From NCBI RefSeq assembly GCF_020564935.1, contig NZ_JAJCXB010000061.1, forward strand, positions 1-39,719: a DNA stretch of 39,719 nt. Direction: 5' to 3'. Every line of letters starts with the position of its first letter. Position 1 is the first letter of the stretch. The notes below the pieces were generated by a model. That model worked only from the letters and a program-made list of their open reading frames with translations, made no database searches and was not told where the DNA came from. A program made the position numbers and the translations under genes. Source of the stretch: Streptomyces pinistramenti (GTDB lineage: Bacteria; Actinomycetota; Actinomycetes; Streptomycetales; Streptomycetaceae). Shown here one piece after another: positions 31,642 through 39,619 of the stretch.

Positions 31642-33087
31642 TCAGCCGTTCTTCTCCTGCCCATCCGTCGCCTGCTGTCGCTTCGCCTTCTTCGCGGCGT
31701 CGCCGAACGGGAGGTCGGAGCCGGTCAGTTCGGCGCGGATGCCGTCCTCCTGTACGGAGATGTGGCGCAGCCGGACGTCGCCCGGCGTCTTGGGCAGCCG
31801 GAAGGACAGGGACAGCTGGTCGGCGAGCTGCGGCTTGGTGAGGCCGGTCAGTGCGCCGAGCACCTTCGGGTCGATGCCGACCTTCTGGAGCAGCCAGGGG
31901 TGGTCGACGACCACGTCGACGAGGTTGACCTTCATCAGCTTCTCGACGAACCGCGGGGCGCCGGTCAGCTCGTGCAGCTTCTCCTCGCTGTGCAGGGCCT
32001 GGTCGATGTACTCCTGCGGGATGCCGATGCGGTGCGCGATGGCCGGGACGCTGAGCATCGCCTTCACCTTCGCGGCCTGCCGGCTCAGTTCGCCGGCGGC
32101 CTTGCGGGTCAGCCGCAGGCCCTCTTCCTTGCCGGTGCCGGGCCGGTAGACGGCGACGTCGCCGATGTCCAGGCGCATCTTGCTGATCTGGGTGGAGACA
32201 CCGCGGTCGCCCGCCCGCTGAATGCTGGCCTGGGCGTGGACGCGCAATTCGCGTCCGGCGATCGGCAGTTGACCGACGGCTCGGACCGCATTCGGTCCCA
32301 TTTCGCTGAATTTCACCTGCGATGCGCCCAGTTCACGGTTCATGTCCTCAAAGGCGAGCAGCACACTGCCGTGCATCGAACCGATTGTGGCGCCCTTGAT
32401 GGAAGTGGGCAGATCACCGTCCAGCTGTATATCGCGGGCGCTCGCCTCGAATTTCGCCAGCGAGACGCGGTCGGCGGCCACGTCGGGAATGGTGACGTCG
32501 ACCTGGTCGAGACGCTTGGCCGCGACCTGGGTGAGGAACGGGAAGCCCTTGATCTCGACTTCCGGGGTCGCCGTGAGATGCATCGCTTTCTTGATCTGCT
32601 GTTCGGCTTTGTTCTGCGCGTACAGCACGGCGAACCGGTCGGAAAGGGTGAGGAATGCCGCGCACACCAGCACGGCGACCAGCAGCTTCAGGGTGAGCGG
32701 CACGGCGGCGAAGCGGCTGATGCCGCGCTTGTTGCGGCGGTGGTTGGGCGGCGCCCACTCCTCGTCGCGCTCGTCGTCGGAGCGCAGGCCGAGGCCGAGC
32801 GGATCGTCGCTGTCATCGCGCTCGTTGAGGTATCTGCGGCGTTCACCGAGGGAGCGTCCGGCGGGGTCCGAGACCGGCTCGGGCTCGGGCTCGGGGTCGG
32901 CGAGTGCGGCCAGGTCCGCGTACGGGTTGACCGGCTCGAACTCGCGGGTGTCCCCGGCCGGCTCGTCCGCGGGGCCCGATGGGGCGGGGCCGGGAGCGGC
33001 GGACGAGGACAGGGCTGCCGAGGGCGCCGCGGGTGTCGCGGATGCCCTGTGCGCCGAGGGTGAAGATATGCGTGTGGGGGTTCGCAT
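31642..33087 (-). CDS. Large DUF2993 (LmeA-family) membrane-anchored protein
   Basis: The 481-aa protein has an acidic, disordered cytoplasmic N-terminus of about 120 residues and then a membrane span (VPLTLKLLVAVLVCAAFLTL). The extracytoplasmic DUF2993 domain begins AEQQIKKAMHL and carries VEIKGFPFLTQVAAKRLDQVD. A lysine-rich tail closes it. It shares the IKGFPFLTQVA block with the smaller DUF2993 protein at 17743-18444. The start at 33087 is chosen among several close in-frame candidates and is uncertain by about ten codons. The function is unknown; lipid binding is the family precedent. Confidence 0.83.
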   Translation of the reverse strand: MRTPTRISSPSAHRASATPAAPSAALSSSAAPGPAPSGPADEPAGDTREFEPVNPYADLAALADPEPEPEPVSDPAGRSLGERRRYLNERDDSDDPLGLGLRSDDERDEEWAPPNHRRNKRGISRFAAVPLTLKLLVAVLVCAAFLTLSDRFAVLYAQNKAEQQIKKAMHLTATPEVEIKGFPFLTQVAAKRLDQVDVTIPDVAADRVSLAKFEASARDIQLDGDLPTSIKGATIGSMHGSVLLAFEDMNRELGASQVKFSEMGPNAVRAVGQLPIAGRELRVHAQASIQRAGDRGVSTQISKMRLDIGDVAVYRPGTGKEEGLRLTRKAAGELSRQAAKVKAMLSVPAIAHRIGIPQEYIDQALHSEEKLHELTGAPRFVEKLMKVNLVDVVVDHPWLLQKVGIDPKVLGALTGLTKPQLADQLSLSFRLPKTPGDVRLRHISVQEDGIRAELTGSDLPFGDAAKKAKRQQATDGQEKNG

Positions 33088-33251
33088 CCGCACATCCCAC
33101 CATGCGCAGGACCCTCGCACGCAAGTCCTACCGGCGGTAAGCGAGTTACGCGAAGATTGTCGCGCCGACTTGGTCGAAATTTTCCGGACGTCGGGTACCC
33201 CGTACCCGCAGCTTTATTTCCCATGCCGGATTTCCGGTTCCGTCTTTCCCG

Positions 33252-33285
33252 TTCCGCCTTTCCCGTATGCGCGGGAAAGGCGGAA
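33252..33285 (-). terminator. Terminator of the 5'-nucleotidase gene
   Basis: TTCCGCCTTTCCCG (33252-33265) pairs perfectly with CGGGAAAGGCGGAA (33272-33285), 14 bp with a 6-nt loop, 33 nt beyond the stop. A near copy of the left arm (TTCCGTCTTTCCCG, 33238-33251) lies directly beside it and could compete for pairing. Confidence 0.8.
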
Positions 33286-33318
33286 ACAAGGAACGACCGA
33301 ACGGGGTTGCGGCTCTTC

Positions 33319-35142
33319 CTACTTCACGACCGTGATGCGGTCCGCCTTCGGCGGGTCCAGGGGTTTCTGGGCCGACGAGTGCGCGGTCAGGTAGGCGGTG
33401 AAGGCGTCCAGGTCCGAGGGGCCGACGTGCGGGTTCTGGCCGTCCTTGAAGGCGGGGAAGCCGTCGCCGCCGCCGGCCAGGAATTCGTTCATGGCGACGC
33501 GGTAGGCCGCCGCCGGGTCGATGGCCTTGCCGTTCAGCTTCACCGAGTCCTTGACGACGCGGGCGGCGCCCGACTGGGTCATATCCAGCGTGTAAGTGAG
33601 TCCTTCGGACACCTGGAGGATCTTCGGCGATGCCTCGTTCGGGCCGCTGACCTGCTGCTGGAGCCCGGCAAGCAGCTGGGCGCCGGTGAGATCGACGACG
33701 TGCATCATGTTCGTGAACGGCTGGACGGTGAACGCCTCCCCGTAGGTGACCACCCCGTCCCCCTCACCGCCGGACGCCGCGTACGCGAGGTCGGAGCGGA
33801 TGCCGCCCGGGTTCATCAGCGCGAGCTGGGCCCCGCCCTTTCCGGTGTCCGCGGTGGCCGCGAGCTGGGCGTCGGCGACGACGTCGCCCAGGGGCGATTC
33901 GGGGGTGTTCGCGCCGCGGCCCGGGATGTCGGCGGAGATGTGGCCGACGGGCCGTCCGGCGACCGGCGCGGCCAGCTTGTTCCAGCGGGCGATCAGGGAC
34001 GTCATGTCCGCGGCCTTGGGCCCCTTGCGGTTCACGACGCGGTTGGCCGCGCCCGGCGCGTGCACGCGGGTGCGCACGATGTCCTTGGTCCTGCGGTCGT
34101 ACGTCAGCGTGGTGTCGGTGTAGAGCCGGCCGAAGGAGGCGGCCGATGTGACCGTACGGGGAGTCCCGGAAGGGTCGGGGATGGTGCAGGCGTACGCCTG
34201 GTGGGTGTGTCCTGTGACCAGGGCATCGACTTTCGGGGTGACCTTCTTGGCGATCTCGGTGATCGGCCCGGAGATGCCGTCGCCAGGACCCGGGCTGTCG
34301 CAGTCGTAGTTGTACGAGGTGGAGGCGGGCATCCCGCCCTCGTGGATGAGCGCGACGACCGACTTCACGCCCTGGCGTTCGAGGACCTTGGCGTACTTGT
34401 TGATCGTGGCTACCTCGTCGTGGAACGTCAGGCCCTTGACCCCTTCGGCGTTCACGATGTCGGGGGTGCCCTTCAGGGTCACCCCGATGAAGCCGATCTC
34501 GACGCCCTTGTGCTTCCAGACGGTGTACGGCTTGAGCAGCGGCTTGCCGGTCCTGTCGTCGGTGACGTTGGCCGTCAGGTAGGGGAAGTCGGCGCCCTTG
34601 AAGGTCTTGCCGTCCTCGAAGCAGCCGTCCTTGGGGTGACAGCCGCCCTTCTGCATCCGGGTCAACTCGGCCCGGCCCTCGTCGAATTCGTGATTGCCGA
34701 CGGAGGTGACGTCGAGGCCGAGCTTGTTCATCGCCTCGATGGTCGGCTCGTCGTGGAAGAGCCCGGAGAGCAGCGGGCTGGCCCCGACCATGTCGCCGGC
34801 CGCCGCGGTGACGGAGTACGGGTGCCCCTTACGGGCTGTGCGCAGCGCCTGTGCGAGGTACTCGACGCCGCCCGCCGCGACCGTCTTCCTGCTGCCGTCC
34901 GGCTGTGTCTCCTCCACGGTCCCCGACGATCCCTGTGGCGGTTCGAGGTTGCCGTGGAAGTCGTTGAAGGAGAGCAGCTGGACGTCGACGGTGCGGCCGT
35001 GCGACCGGTCGGCGCGCTGGTCCGTGCGGTGGTCCGCGCCGGCCGGTGCGGCCGCTGCGGTGAGGCCGACGGCGGCGGCCAGTACGGCGGTACCGGCGGC
35101 CAATCCGCGGATGCGGCGCCGCCGTTGAGATGTCGCTGGCAT
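33319..35142 (-). CDS. Secreted 5'-nucleotidase / UshA-like metallophosphatase
   Basis: The 607-aa protein has a signal peptide with RRRRIRG followed by a hydrophobic core to about residue 36 (PAGA). The metallophosphoesterase domain has LLSFNDFHGNLEP, VGNHEFDEG and VTGHTHQAYAC. A 5'-nucleotidase C-terminal domain follows, with GGIRSDL and VVTYGEAFTVQPFTNMM. It should hydrolyse extracellular nucleotides or similar phosphate esters for phosphate and nucleoside salvage. The gene is monocistronic and ends in a strong hairpin. Confidence 0.93.
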   Translation of the reverse strand: MPATSQRRRRIRGLAAGTAVLAAAVGLTAAAAPAGADHRTDQRADRSHGRTVDVQLLSFNDFHGNLEPPQGSSGTVEETQPDGSRKTVAAGGVEYLAQALRTARKGHPYSVTAAAGDMVGASPLLSGLFHDEPTIEAMNKLGLDVTSVGNHEFDEGRAELTRMQKGGCHPKDGCFEDGKTFKGADFPYLTANVTDDRTGKPLLKPYTVWKHKGVEIGFIGVTLKGTPDIVNAEGVKGLTFHDEVATINKYAKVLERQGVKSVVALIHEGGMPASTSYNYDCDSPGPGDGISGPITEIAKKVTPKVDALVTGHTHQAYACTIPDPSGTPRTVTSAASFGRLYTDTTLTYDRRTKDIVRTRVHAPGAANRVVNRKGPKAADMTSLIARWNKLAAPVAGRPVGHISADIPGRGANTPESPLGDVVADAQLAATADTGKGGAQLALMNPGGIRSDLAYAASGGEGDGVVTYGEAFTVQPFTNMMHVVDLTGAQLLAGLQQQVSGPNEASPKILQVSEGLTYTLDMTQSGAARVVKDSVKLNGKAIDPAAAYRVAMNEFLAGGGDGFPAFKDGQNPHVGPSDLDAFTAYLTAHSSAQKPLDPPKADRITVVK

Positions 35143-35400
35143 GTGGTCCCCTTCGTGGGCCGGTCGGGTGGCGGCGCCGTGCGTGCGGGCGAGGCGGCCG
35201 GCCCGTGCGCGTCGTAGGTGTCCGGGGGACGCGTGTGACGAGTCCGGGCGGACGGCAGCCTACGGTCAACGCGCGTAGCGCAACAGGGGCCGGAAGATGA
35301 CGGTCCGGTGGCCGAAAGCCGGGGCGGGCTGCGGGCGGCCCGCCCCGGCCCTGCCCGGTCGGCGCCCGGTGTCCCGCCCCGGCGCCGTACGCTTCGAAGC

Positions 35401-36339
35401 ATGACTGACGCTGCACAGGAGACGGGCCGCACCGGCCGCAGGATTCAGGTGGCCGCCGAGCTGGCGCCGGACGTGGCCGCCGCGGCCCTCGCACTGATCG
35501 AGCAGGCCGCACGGACGGACGGGCAGCCCGCCGTGTCCGAACAGGGGCGGCTGCAACTGCGCGGCGGGGCCCGGGTGGGCGTCCGGCATGTGCTGGTGTA
35601 CGTGCCCGCGGAGGACGGCGACGAGCTGGTCGGCTACGGGCAGCTGGAGGACACCGACCCGGTGGAGGCCCCGGCCGCCGAGCTGGTCGTGCACCCGGCG
35701 CACCGCGGCCGCGGGCACGGCCGGGCGCTCGGCGGCGAGCTGATGGAACAGTCCGGCAGGCGGCTGCGGGTGTGGGCGCACGGCGGTCATCCCTCCGCCC
35801 GGCACCTCGCCCAGACCCTCGGCCTGACGATGTTCCGCGAACTGCGGCAGATGCGCCGCCCCCTGACCCACCTCGACCTGCCCGAACCCCGCCTCCCCGA
35901 GGGCGTCACCATCCGCACCTTCCAGCCCGGTGCCGACGACGCGGCCTGGCTCGCCGTGAACGCCGAGGCGTTCGCGCACCACCCCGAGCAGGGCTCCCTC
36001 ACCCAGCGCGACCTGGACGACCGCAAGGCCGAGAGCTGGTTCGACCCGAAGGGCTTCTTCCTCGCGGAGCGGGACGGCCGGCTGGTCGGCTTCCACTGGA
36101 CCAAGGTGCACGCCGACGAGGGCCTCGGCGAGGTCTACGTACTCGGCGTACGGCCGGGCGCGCAGGGCGGCGGCCTCGGCAAGGCCCTGACCTCGATCGG
36201 CCTGCGCCACCTGGCCGCGCAGGGCCTGCCGACGGCGATGCTCTACGTCGACGCCGACAACACGGCCGCCGTCACGGTCTACGAACGCCTCGGCTTCCTC
36301 ACCCACGAGACGGACCTGATGTACCGGTCGGAGACCTGA
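35401..36339 (+). CDS. mshD: Mycothiol synthase
   Basis: The 312-aa protein has two tandem GNAT domains. The first has LVVHPAHRGRGHGRAL as its acetyl-CoA loop and the second has VLGVRPGAQGGGLGKAL followed by LYVDADNTAAVTVYERLGF. This double-GNAT architecture with the motif FHWTKVH is MshD, which acetylates Cys-GlcN-Ins to finish mycothiol, the actinobacterial glutathione substitute. The ATG follows TACGCT (35388-35393) by 7 nt, so it is leaderless. The neighbourhood matches the mshD locus as I recall it in S. coelicolor. Confidence 0.93.
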   Translation: MTDAAQETGRTGRRIQVAAELAPDVAAAALALIEQAARTDGQPAVSEQGRLQLRGGARVGVRHVLVYVPAEDGDELVGYGQLEDTDPVEAPAAELVVHPAHRGRGHGRALGGELMEQSGRRLRVWAHGGHPSARHLAQTLGLTMFRELRQMRRPLTHLDLPEPRLPEGVTIRTFQPGADDAAWLAVNAEAFAHHPEQGSLTQRDLDDRKAESWFDPKGFFLAERDGRLVGFHWTKVHADEGLGEVYVLGVRPGAQGGGLGKALTSIGLRHLAAQGLPTAMLYVDADNTAAVTVYERLGFLTHETDLMYRSET

Positions 36340-36687
36340 GCGTCCCAGCGGCCTGAAGGCCGGGACCGGCACACCGGGCCGGGCCCGGCGCGTGTGCCAG
36401 GCGGAAGTGTGACGTCTGGACCCAGGGCCTGTCCGGCAGGTCACGCGAAAGCCCCGGCCGCTCATCGTCCTGCCTGGCGGGCGGGGCGGTCTGACGGCGG
36501 GCACGGAGGCGACGTGAGCGCGCCTCCCCGTACCTTGCCGCCAAGATCGCTGTCCTGCGGGCAGCGGCTTACGGGGCAATTGCGGTCCGCCGACGGGCCG
36601 GTGGGCTATTCCCTCGTCCCCTGGGAAGTGACGGGGCGTTTGGGCAGCGTACGCAAACGCAAACGGAGGCCGAAGGAGGCGTCCATC
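36340..36687 (+). other. Long intergenic region before the short peptide gene
   Basis: This 348-bp stretch holds the mshD terminator-like hairpin at 36369-36397. It also has a repeated CGCAAA motif (near 36651-36663) just before the AAGGAGG of the peptide gene. A GTG at 36514 opens a frame that runs in phase into the peptide without a stop, but it has no ribosome site. I see no convincing -35/-10 pair and no other gene. It marks the boundary between core genes and the accessory insert. Confidence 0.5.
36369..36397 (+). terminator. Hairpin after mshD
   Basis: GCACAC (36369-36374) pairs with GTGTGC (36392-36397), and internal CGGGC/GCCCG pairing extends the stem. It starts 30 nt after the mshD stop, with no T-tract. 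Confidence 0.5.
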
Positions 36688-36762
36688 ATGCGCGAGATCG
36701 AGATCAAGCCTGTGCCCGTCAAGCGGGAAGAGCGCCGCACCAGTGCCTTCAACAAGAAGTGA
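36688..36762 (+). CDS. 24-aa peptide, candidate RiPP precursor
   Basis: An ATG preceded by AAGGAGG at 8-nt spacing opens a 24-codon frame. The peptide begins MREIEIKPVPVKREE and ends RRTSAFNKK. It is highly charged in the first two thirds, leader-like, and its only modifiable hydroxyl/aromatic cluster (T18, S19, F21, N22) is near the end. It is followed after 92 nt, across a strong hairpin, by a SagB-type peptide dehydrogenase. That order, a short peptide then a hairpin then a modifying enzyme, is typical of ribosomally made natural products. There is no cysteine and no YcaO gene nearby. The precursor role is inferred from context. Confidence 0.6.
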   Translation: MREIEIKPVPVKREERRTSAFNKK

Positions 36763-36772
36763 CCCGAGGGGC

Positions 36773-36805
36773 GGGGCCGGCACGGCAACTGCCGGTGCCG
36801 GCCCC
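36773..36805 (+). terminator. Hairpin between the peptide and SagB-type genes
   Basis: GGGGCCGGCA (36773-36782) pairs with TGCCGGCCCC (36796-36805), with a further CGGC/GCCG inner stem. It starts 11 nt after the peptide stop. It could act as a partial terminator that keeps the peptide mRNA in excess over the enzyme. Confidence 0.65.
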
Positions 36806-36854
36806 GTGCCCTTGGGCGGATCAGGGACCGGTCCTGTGAGCGAGAGGAGCAGGT

Positions 36855-37993
36855 GTGCGGCTGCGGCGGCTGAGAGGTTTGACGTGCTACTGGCACCGGG
36901 GGGACTTCGTCGCCCATGCCTACCGGGGTCACGCGCCGGTCGCTCTGCACCCCTCGACCGCGGAAATCCTCAGCGCCTTCGACACCTGGACCACCCCCGC
37001 CGATGCGGCCGAAGCTCTGGACCACCTGCACCCCGAGACGGTGGTGAAGGCAGCCGGAACACTGCTCGAATGCGGCCTGCTGGCCGAGGAAGGCAGCCCC
37101 GATGCCGAAGAGGACGAGCGCCTGGCGGACACCTGGGGCCCCTGGTCACCGGAAGCATCCTTCTTCCACTACGCCACGCGCGATGTCCCCTTCGAGACAG
37201 CCACCCCCGAGCTGCGTCAGCACCTCACCCGCGACGGGCGTCCGGCGCTGTTCACCGAGTACCCCGAGGCCGACCGCATCCTGCTGCCCCGTACACCGGA
37301 CCCTCGCCTGTCCGCACCGCTGGAGCAGAGCCTCTACCGCAGGCGCACGCACCGCTCCTTCAGCGACCAGCCGGTGAGCCTGCACGATCTCGCGGTCCTG
37401 CTCGCTACCGTCTTCGGCCCTGCCGAGTTCATCGACGGCTTCGAGTACGGCGCCCTCATCCGGCGCACCAGCCCCTCCGGCGGAGCCCGGCAAGAACTCG
37501 ACGCCTACCTCGCCACCCCCAACGTCACCGGCATCCCCGCCGGTCTGTTCCACTACAACGCCCGCGAACACAGCCTGGAGCTCCTGCGCGAAGGCTTCAC
37601 CCACACCGAAGCCGGAGCGCTGTGCGCGCACCAGGAGGGCACCGACCAAGCGGCCTTCGTCATCTTCGTGACCGCCGCTTGGGAACGCATGCGCGTGAAG
37701 TACCGACACCCCCGCGCCTACCGGGTCAGCCACCTGAACGCCGGACACCTCGGGCAGACCTTCGCCCTGGCAGCCACCGCGCTGGGCCTGGGCCCCTTCC
37801 AGAGGCCGCCTTCGACGACACCGCCGTCGAAGGCGGCCTCGGGCTCGACAGCGCCACCCACAGCACCCTCTACGTCCTCGCCGCCGGACACCCCGCCCCC
37901 GGCACTCCGACCGACACCGCCGACCTCAACGCCTTCCGGCACACGCCCCTGCGTCACGGACAGCCGGGACAGTCCGACAACTCACTCATCTAG
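36855..37993 (+). pseudogene. SagB/ThcOx-type peptide dehydrogenase with a 1-nt frameshift
   Basis: The reading frame has a winged-helix-like N-terminal part (DFVAHAYRGHAPVALHPSTA and onward, about residues 18-85). An FMN-dependent nitroreductase-fold oxidase follows, with QSLYRRRTHRSFSDQPVS, GIPAGLFHYNAREHSLELL and TALGLGPFQ. After Q in GLGPFQ (37800-37802) the expected C-terminus, EAAFDDTAVEGGLGLD then ATHSTLYVLAAGHP, continues in the -1 frame to the TAG at 37993. Restoring one G there gives a full-length enzyme of about 379 aa. Such enzymes oxidise azolines to azoles in RiPPs, but no YcaO is present. The GTG start has GAGAGGAG upstream. The lesion may be real decay or a base-calling error. 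Confidence 0.75.
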
Positions 37994-38739
37994 GCCAGGA
38001 AGCCGCCGTCGATGTCGAGGACCGCGCCGGTGACGAAGGAGGCGGCGGGGCTCGCGAGGAAGACGACGCCGGCGGCGATCTCCTCCGGCCGTCCGTAGCG
38101 GCCCATGGCGTTCTCGGCACGCCAGGCGTCCGCGGCCGGCCCGTCCGCCGGGTTCATGTCGGTGTCGACGGAGCCCGGCTGCACGACGTTGACGGTGATG
38201 TTCCGCGGCGCCAGGTCCCGCGCCGCGCCCTTGCTGTACCCGACGACCGCGGCCTTGGTGGCCGCGTAGTCGGCGGCACCGGTAACCGCCGTACGAGTGG
38301 CCAGAGTTGAGCCGATGGTGATGATCCGGCCCCCTTCGCCCAGCGCCCGGGTGGCCGCCCGGATCGCGGTCACCACGCCGCCGATGTTGACCGCGATCTG
38401 GCGGTCGAAGGCGTCGGTGTCGCTGTCGGGTGAGCCGACCACGCCGTTCACCGACACACCGGCGTTGTTCACCAGGATGTCCAGGCGCCCGAAGTCCGCC
38501 ACCACGGTCTCGACGAGGCCGGTGACCTGCCGGGCGTCGCCCTGGTCGGCCCGGTGCGCGGCCGCGCGGACGCCCTTGGCCGCGAGATCGCGGACGACTT
38601 CCTCGGCCCGCTCGGCCGACGCCGCATAGCTGATCACCACGTCGGCCCCCGCGTCGGCCAGCGCCCGCGCGGTCGCCGCCCCGATACCGCGCGTCCCGCC
38701 GGTCACCAGGGCAACCTTGCCCGCCAGCGTCTTCTCCAC
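37990..38739 (-). CDS. Short-chain dehydrogenase/reductase
   Basis: The 249-aa classical SDR has the cofactor motif TGGTRGIGAATA, the structural NNAG (ILVNNAGVS), the catalytic Ser in IITIGSTLA and YxxxK in ADYAATKAA, and the C-terminal GAVLDIDGGF. It is an NAD(P)H-dependent oxidoreductase with unknown substrate. GGAGG lies 7 nt before the GTG at 38739. It is divergent from a TetR gene with palindromes between them. Its stop codon shares the CTAG at 37990-37993 with the stop of the convergent SagB-type gene. Confidence 0.92.
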   Translation of the reverse strand: MEKTLAGKVALVTGGTRGIGAATARALADAGADVVISYAASAERAEEVVRDLAAKGVRAAAHRADQGDARQVTGLVETVVADFGRLDILVNNAGVSVNGVVGSPDSDTDAFDRQIAVNIGGVVTAIRAATRALGEGGRIITIGSTLATRTAVTGAADYAATKAAVVGYSKGAARDLAPRNITVNVVQPGSVDTDMNPADGPAADAWRAENAMGRYGRPEEIAAGVVFLASPAASFVTGAVLDIDGGFLA

Positions 38740-38767
38740 GACTTTCCTCCGGTGCAGTGGCTCTGTC

Positions 38768-38803
38768 GCGTACGTGCCGTACGCGCTTATATACCGATCG
38801 GTA
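38768..38803. promoter_or_regulatory. Two palindromes in the SDR/TetR divergent promoter
   Basis: GCGTACG-TGC-CGTACGC (38768-38784) and TACCGATCGGTA (38792-38803) are both perfect dyads. A looser relative of the second, ACTCATCGATAC, overlaps a TATACT -10 for the tetR gene near 38824-38829. The region is unusually AT-rich for this chromosome. These are the likely operators of the adjacent TetR protein. Confidence 0.65.
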
Positions 38804-38862
38804 CTGAACTTGGCCGAGCGTACTATACTCATCGATACATAAGTGCGGACGGAGTCTGGATC

Positions 38863-39462
38863 ATGGCCACAGGGCGCCCACGCGAGTTCGACCTGGACGA
38901 ACGGCTCGACCGCGCACTCCAGGTGTTCTGGAAACACGGCTACGAGGGCACCGGCCTGTCCGACCTGACCTGCGCGATGGGCATCAGCCGCCCGAGCCTC
39001 TACGCCGCCTACGGCAACAAGGAAGCCCTGTTCCGCAAGGTCCTCGACCGCTACCTGGACGGCCCGGCGCAGCACGTCCGCACCGCGACCGACGAGCCCA
39101 CGGCGCGCGCCGCCGCCGAACACCTGCTGCGCGGCGCGGTCGAGGTCAGCACATCGGAGGCCAACCCCGACGCCGGCTGCCTCATCGTCCAGAGCGCCCT
39201 CGCCACCGGCGAACAGGCCGGCCCCGTACGCGAGGACCTGAAGTCCTGCCGCCGCGCCGGCGACGCAGCCCTGCGCGCACGCTTCGAGCGCGCCCAGGCC
39301 GAAGGCGACCTGGCACAGGACGCCGACGCCGCCGACCTCGCCCGTTTCATCACGGTGATCTCGTACGGCCTCTCCGTCCAGGCCGCAGGCGGCACCGACC
39401 GCGCCGCACTGCACCGCGCCGTCGACATCGCCATGAGCCAATGGCCGGACGCGCCCCGCTGA
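38863..39462 (+). CDS. TetR-family transcriptional regulator
   Basis: The 199-aa protein has the HTH FDLDERLDRALQVFWKHGYEGTGLSDLT then GISRPSLYAAYGNKEALFRK. This is the pattern of the TetR branch (PF16925-like C-terminus) that commonly controls adjacent SDR or other oxidoreductase genes. The helical C-terminal domain includes CLIVQSALATGEQ, a conserved block of that branch. GGAG precedes the ATG. Repression of the divergent SDR gene, relieved by a small electrophile or substrate, is the expected role. Confidence 0.9.
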   Translation: MATGRPREFDLDERLDRALQVFWKHGYEGTGLSDLTCAMGISRPSLYAAYGNKEALFRKVLDRYLDGPAQHVRTATDEPTARAAAEHLLRGAVEVSTSEANPDAGCLIVQSALATGEQAGPVREDLKSCRRAGDAALRARFERAQAEGDLAQDADAADLARFITVISYGLSVQAAGGTDRAALHRAVDIAMSQWPDAPR

Positions 39463-39508
39463 GCGAGCCGCGGACGGCGCACGGGGGACGGCCCCGGCGA
39501 CAGGGCGA

Positions 39509-39537
39509 GGGCGCCCGCCGGTCAACGGCGGGCGCCC
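39509..39537. terminator. Bidirectional terminator hairpin
   Basis: GGGCGCCCGCCG (39509-39520) pairs perfectly over 12 bp with 39526-39537 across GTCAA. It separates the plus-strand tetR from the minus-strand gene ending at 39620. A second 9-bp hairpin (39566-39574 with 39591-39599) follows, on the side of the minus-strand gene. Confidence 0.75.
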
Positions 39538-39619
39538 CTGGTGTGAGACTCGGGCCTCGCGACTGCGCGCCCGGCGGGGCGGAGAGCCCACCGGGCGCGT
39601 GTGGTGCGGGGTGCGGGGT

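Noticed and set aside
36514..36762. Longer 82-aa version of the short peptide starting at GTG 36514
   Set aside because: The frame is open, but there is no ribosome site at 36514, while AAGGAGG sits at the right distance from the ATG at 36688. The extra sequence is unlike a leader peptide.
37795..37810. Programmed -1 frameshifting in the SagB-type gene
   Set aside because: No X XXY YYZ heptamer or nearby stimulatory structure is evident; a missing base explains the frame change more simply.
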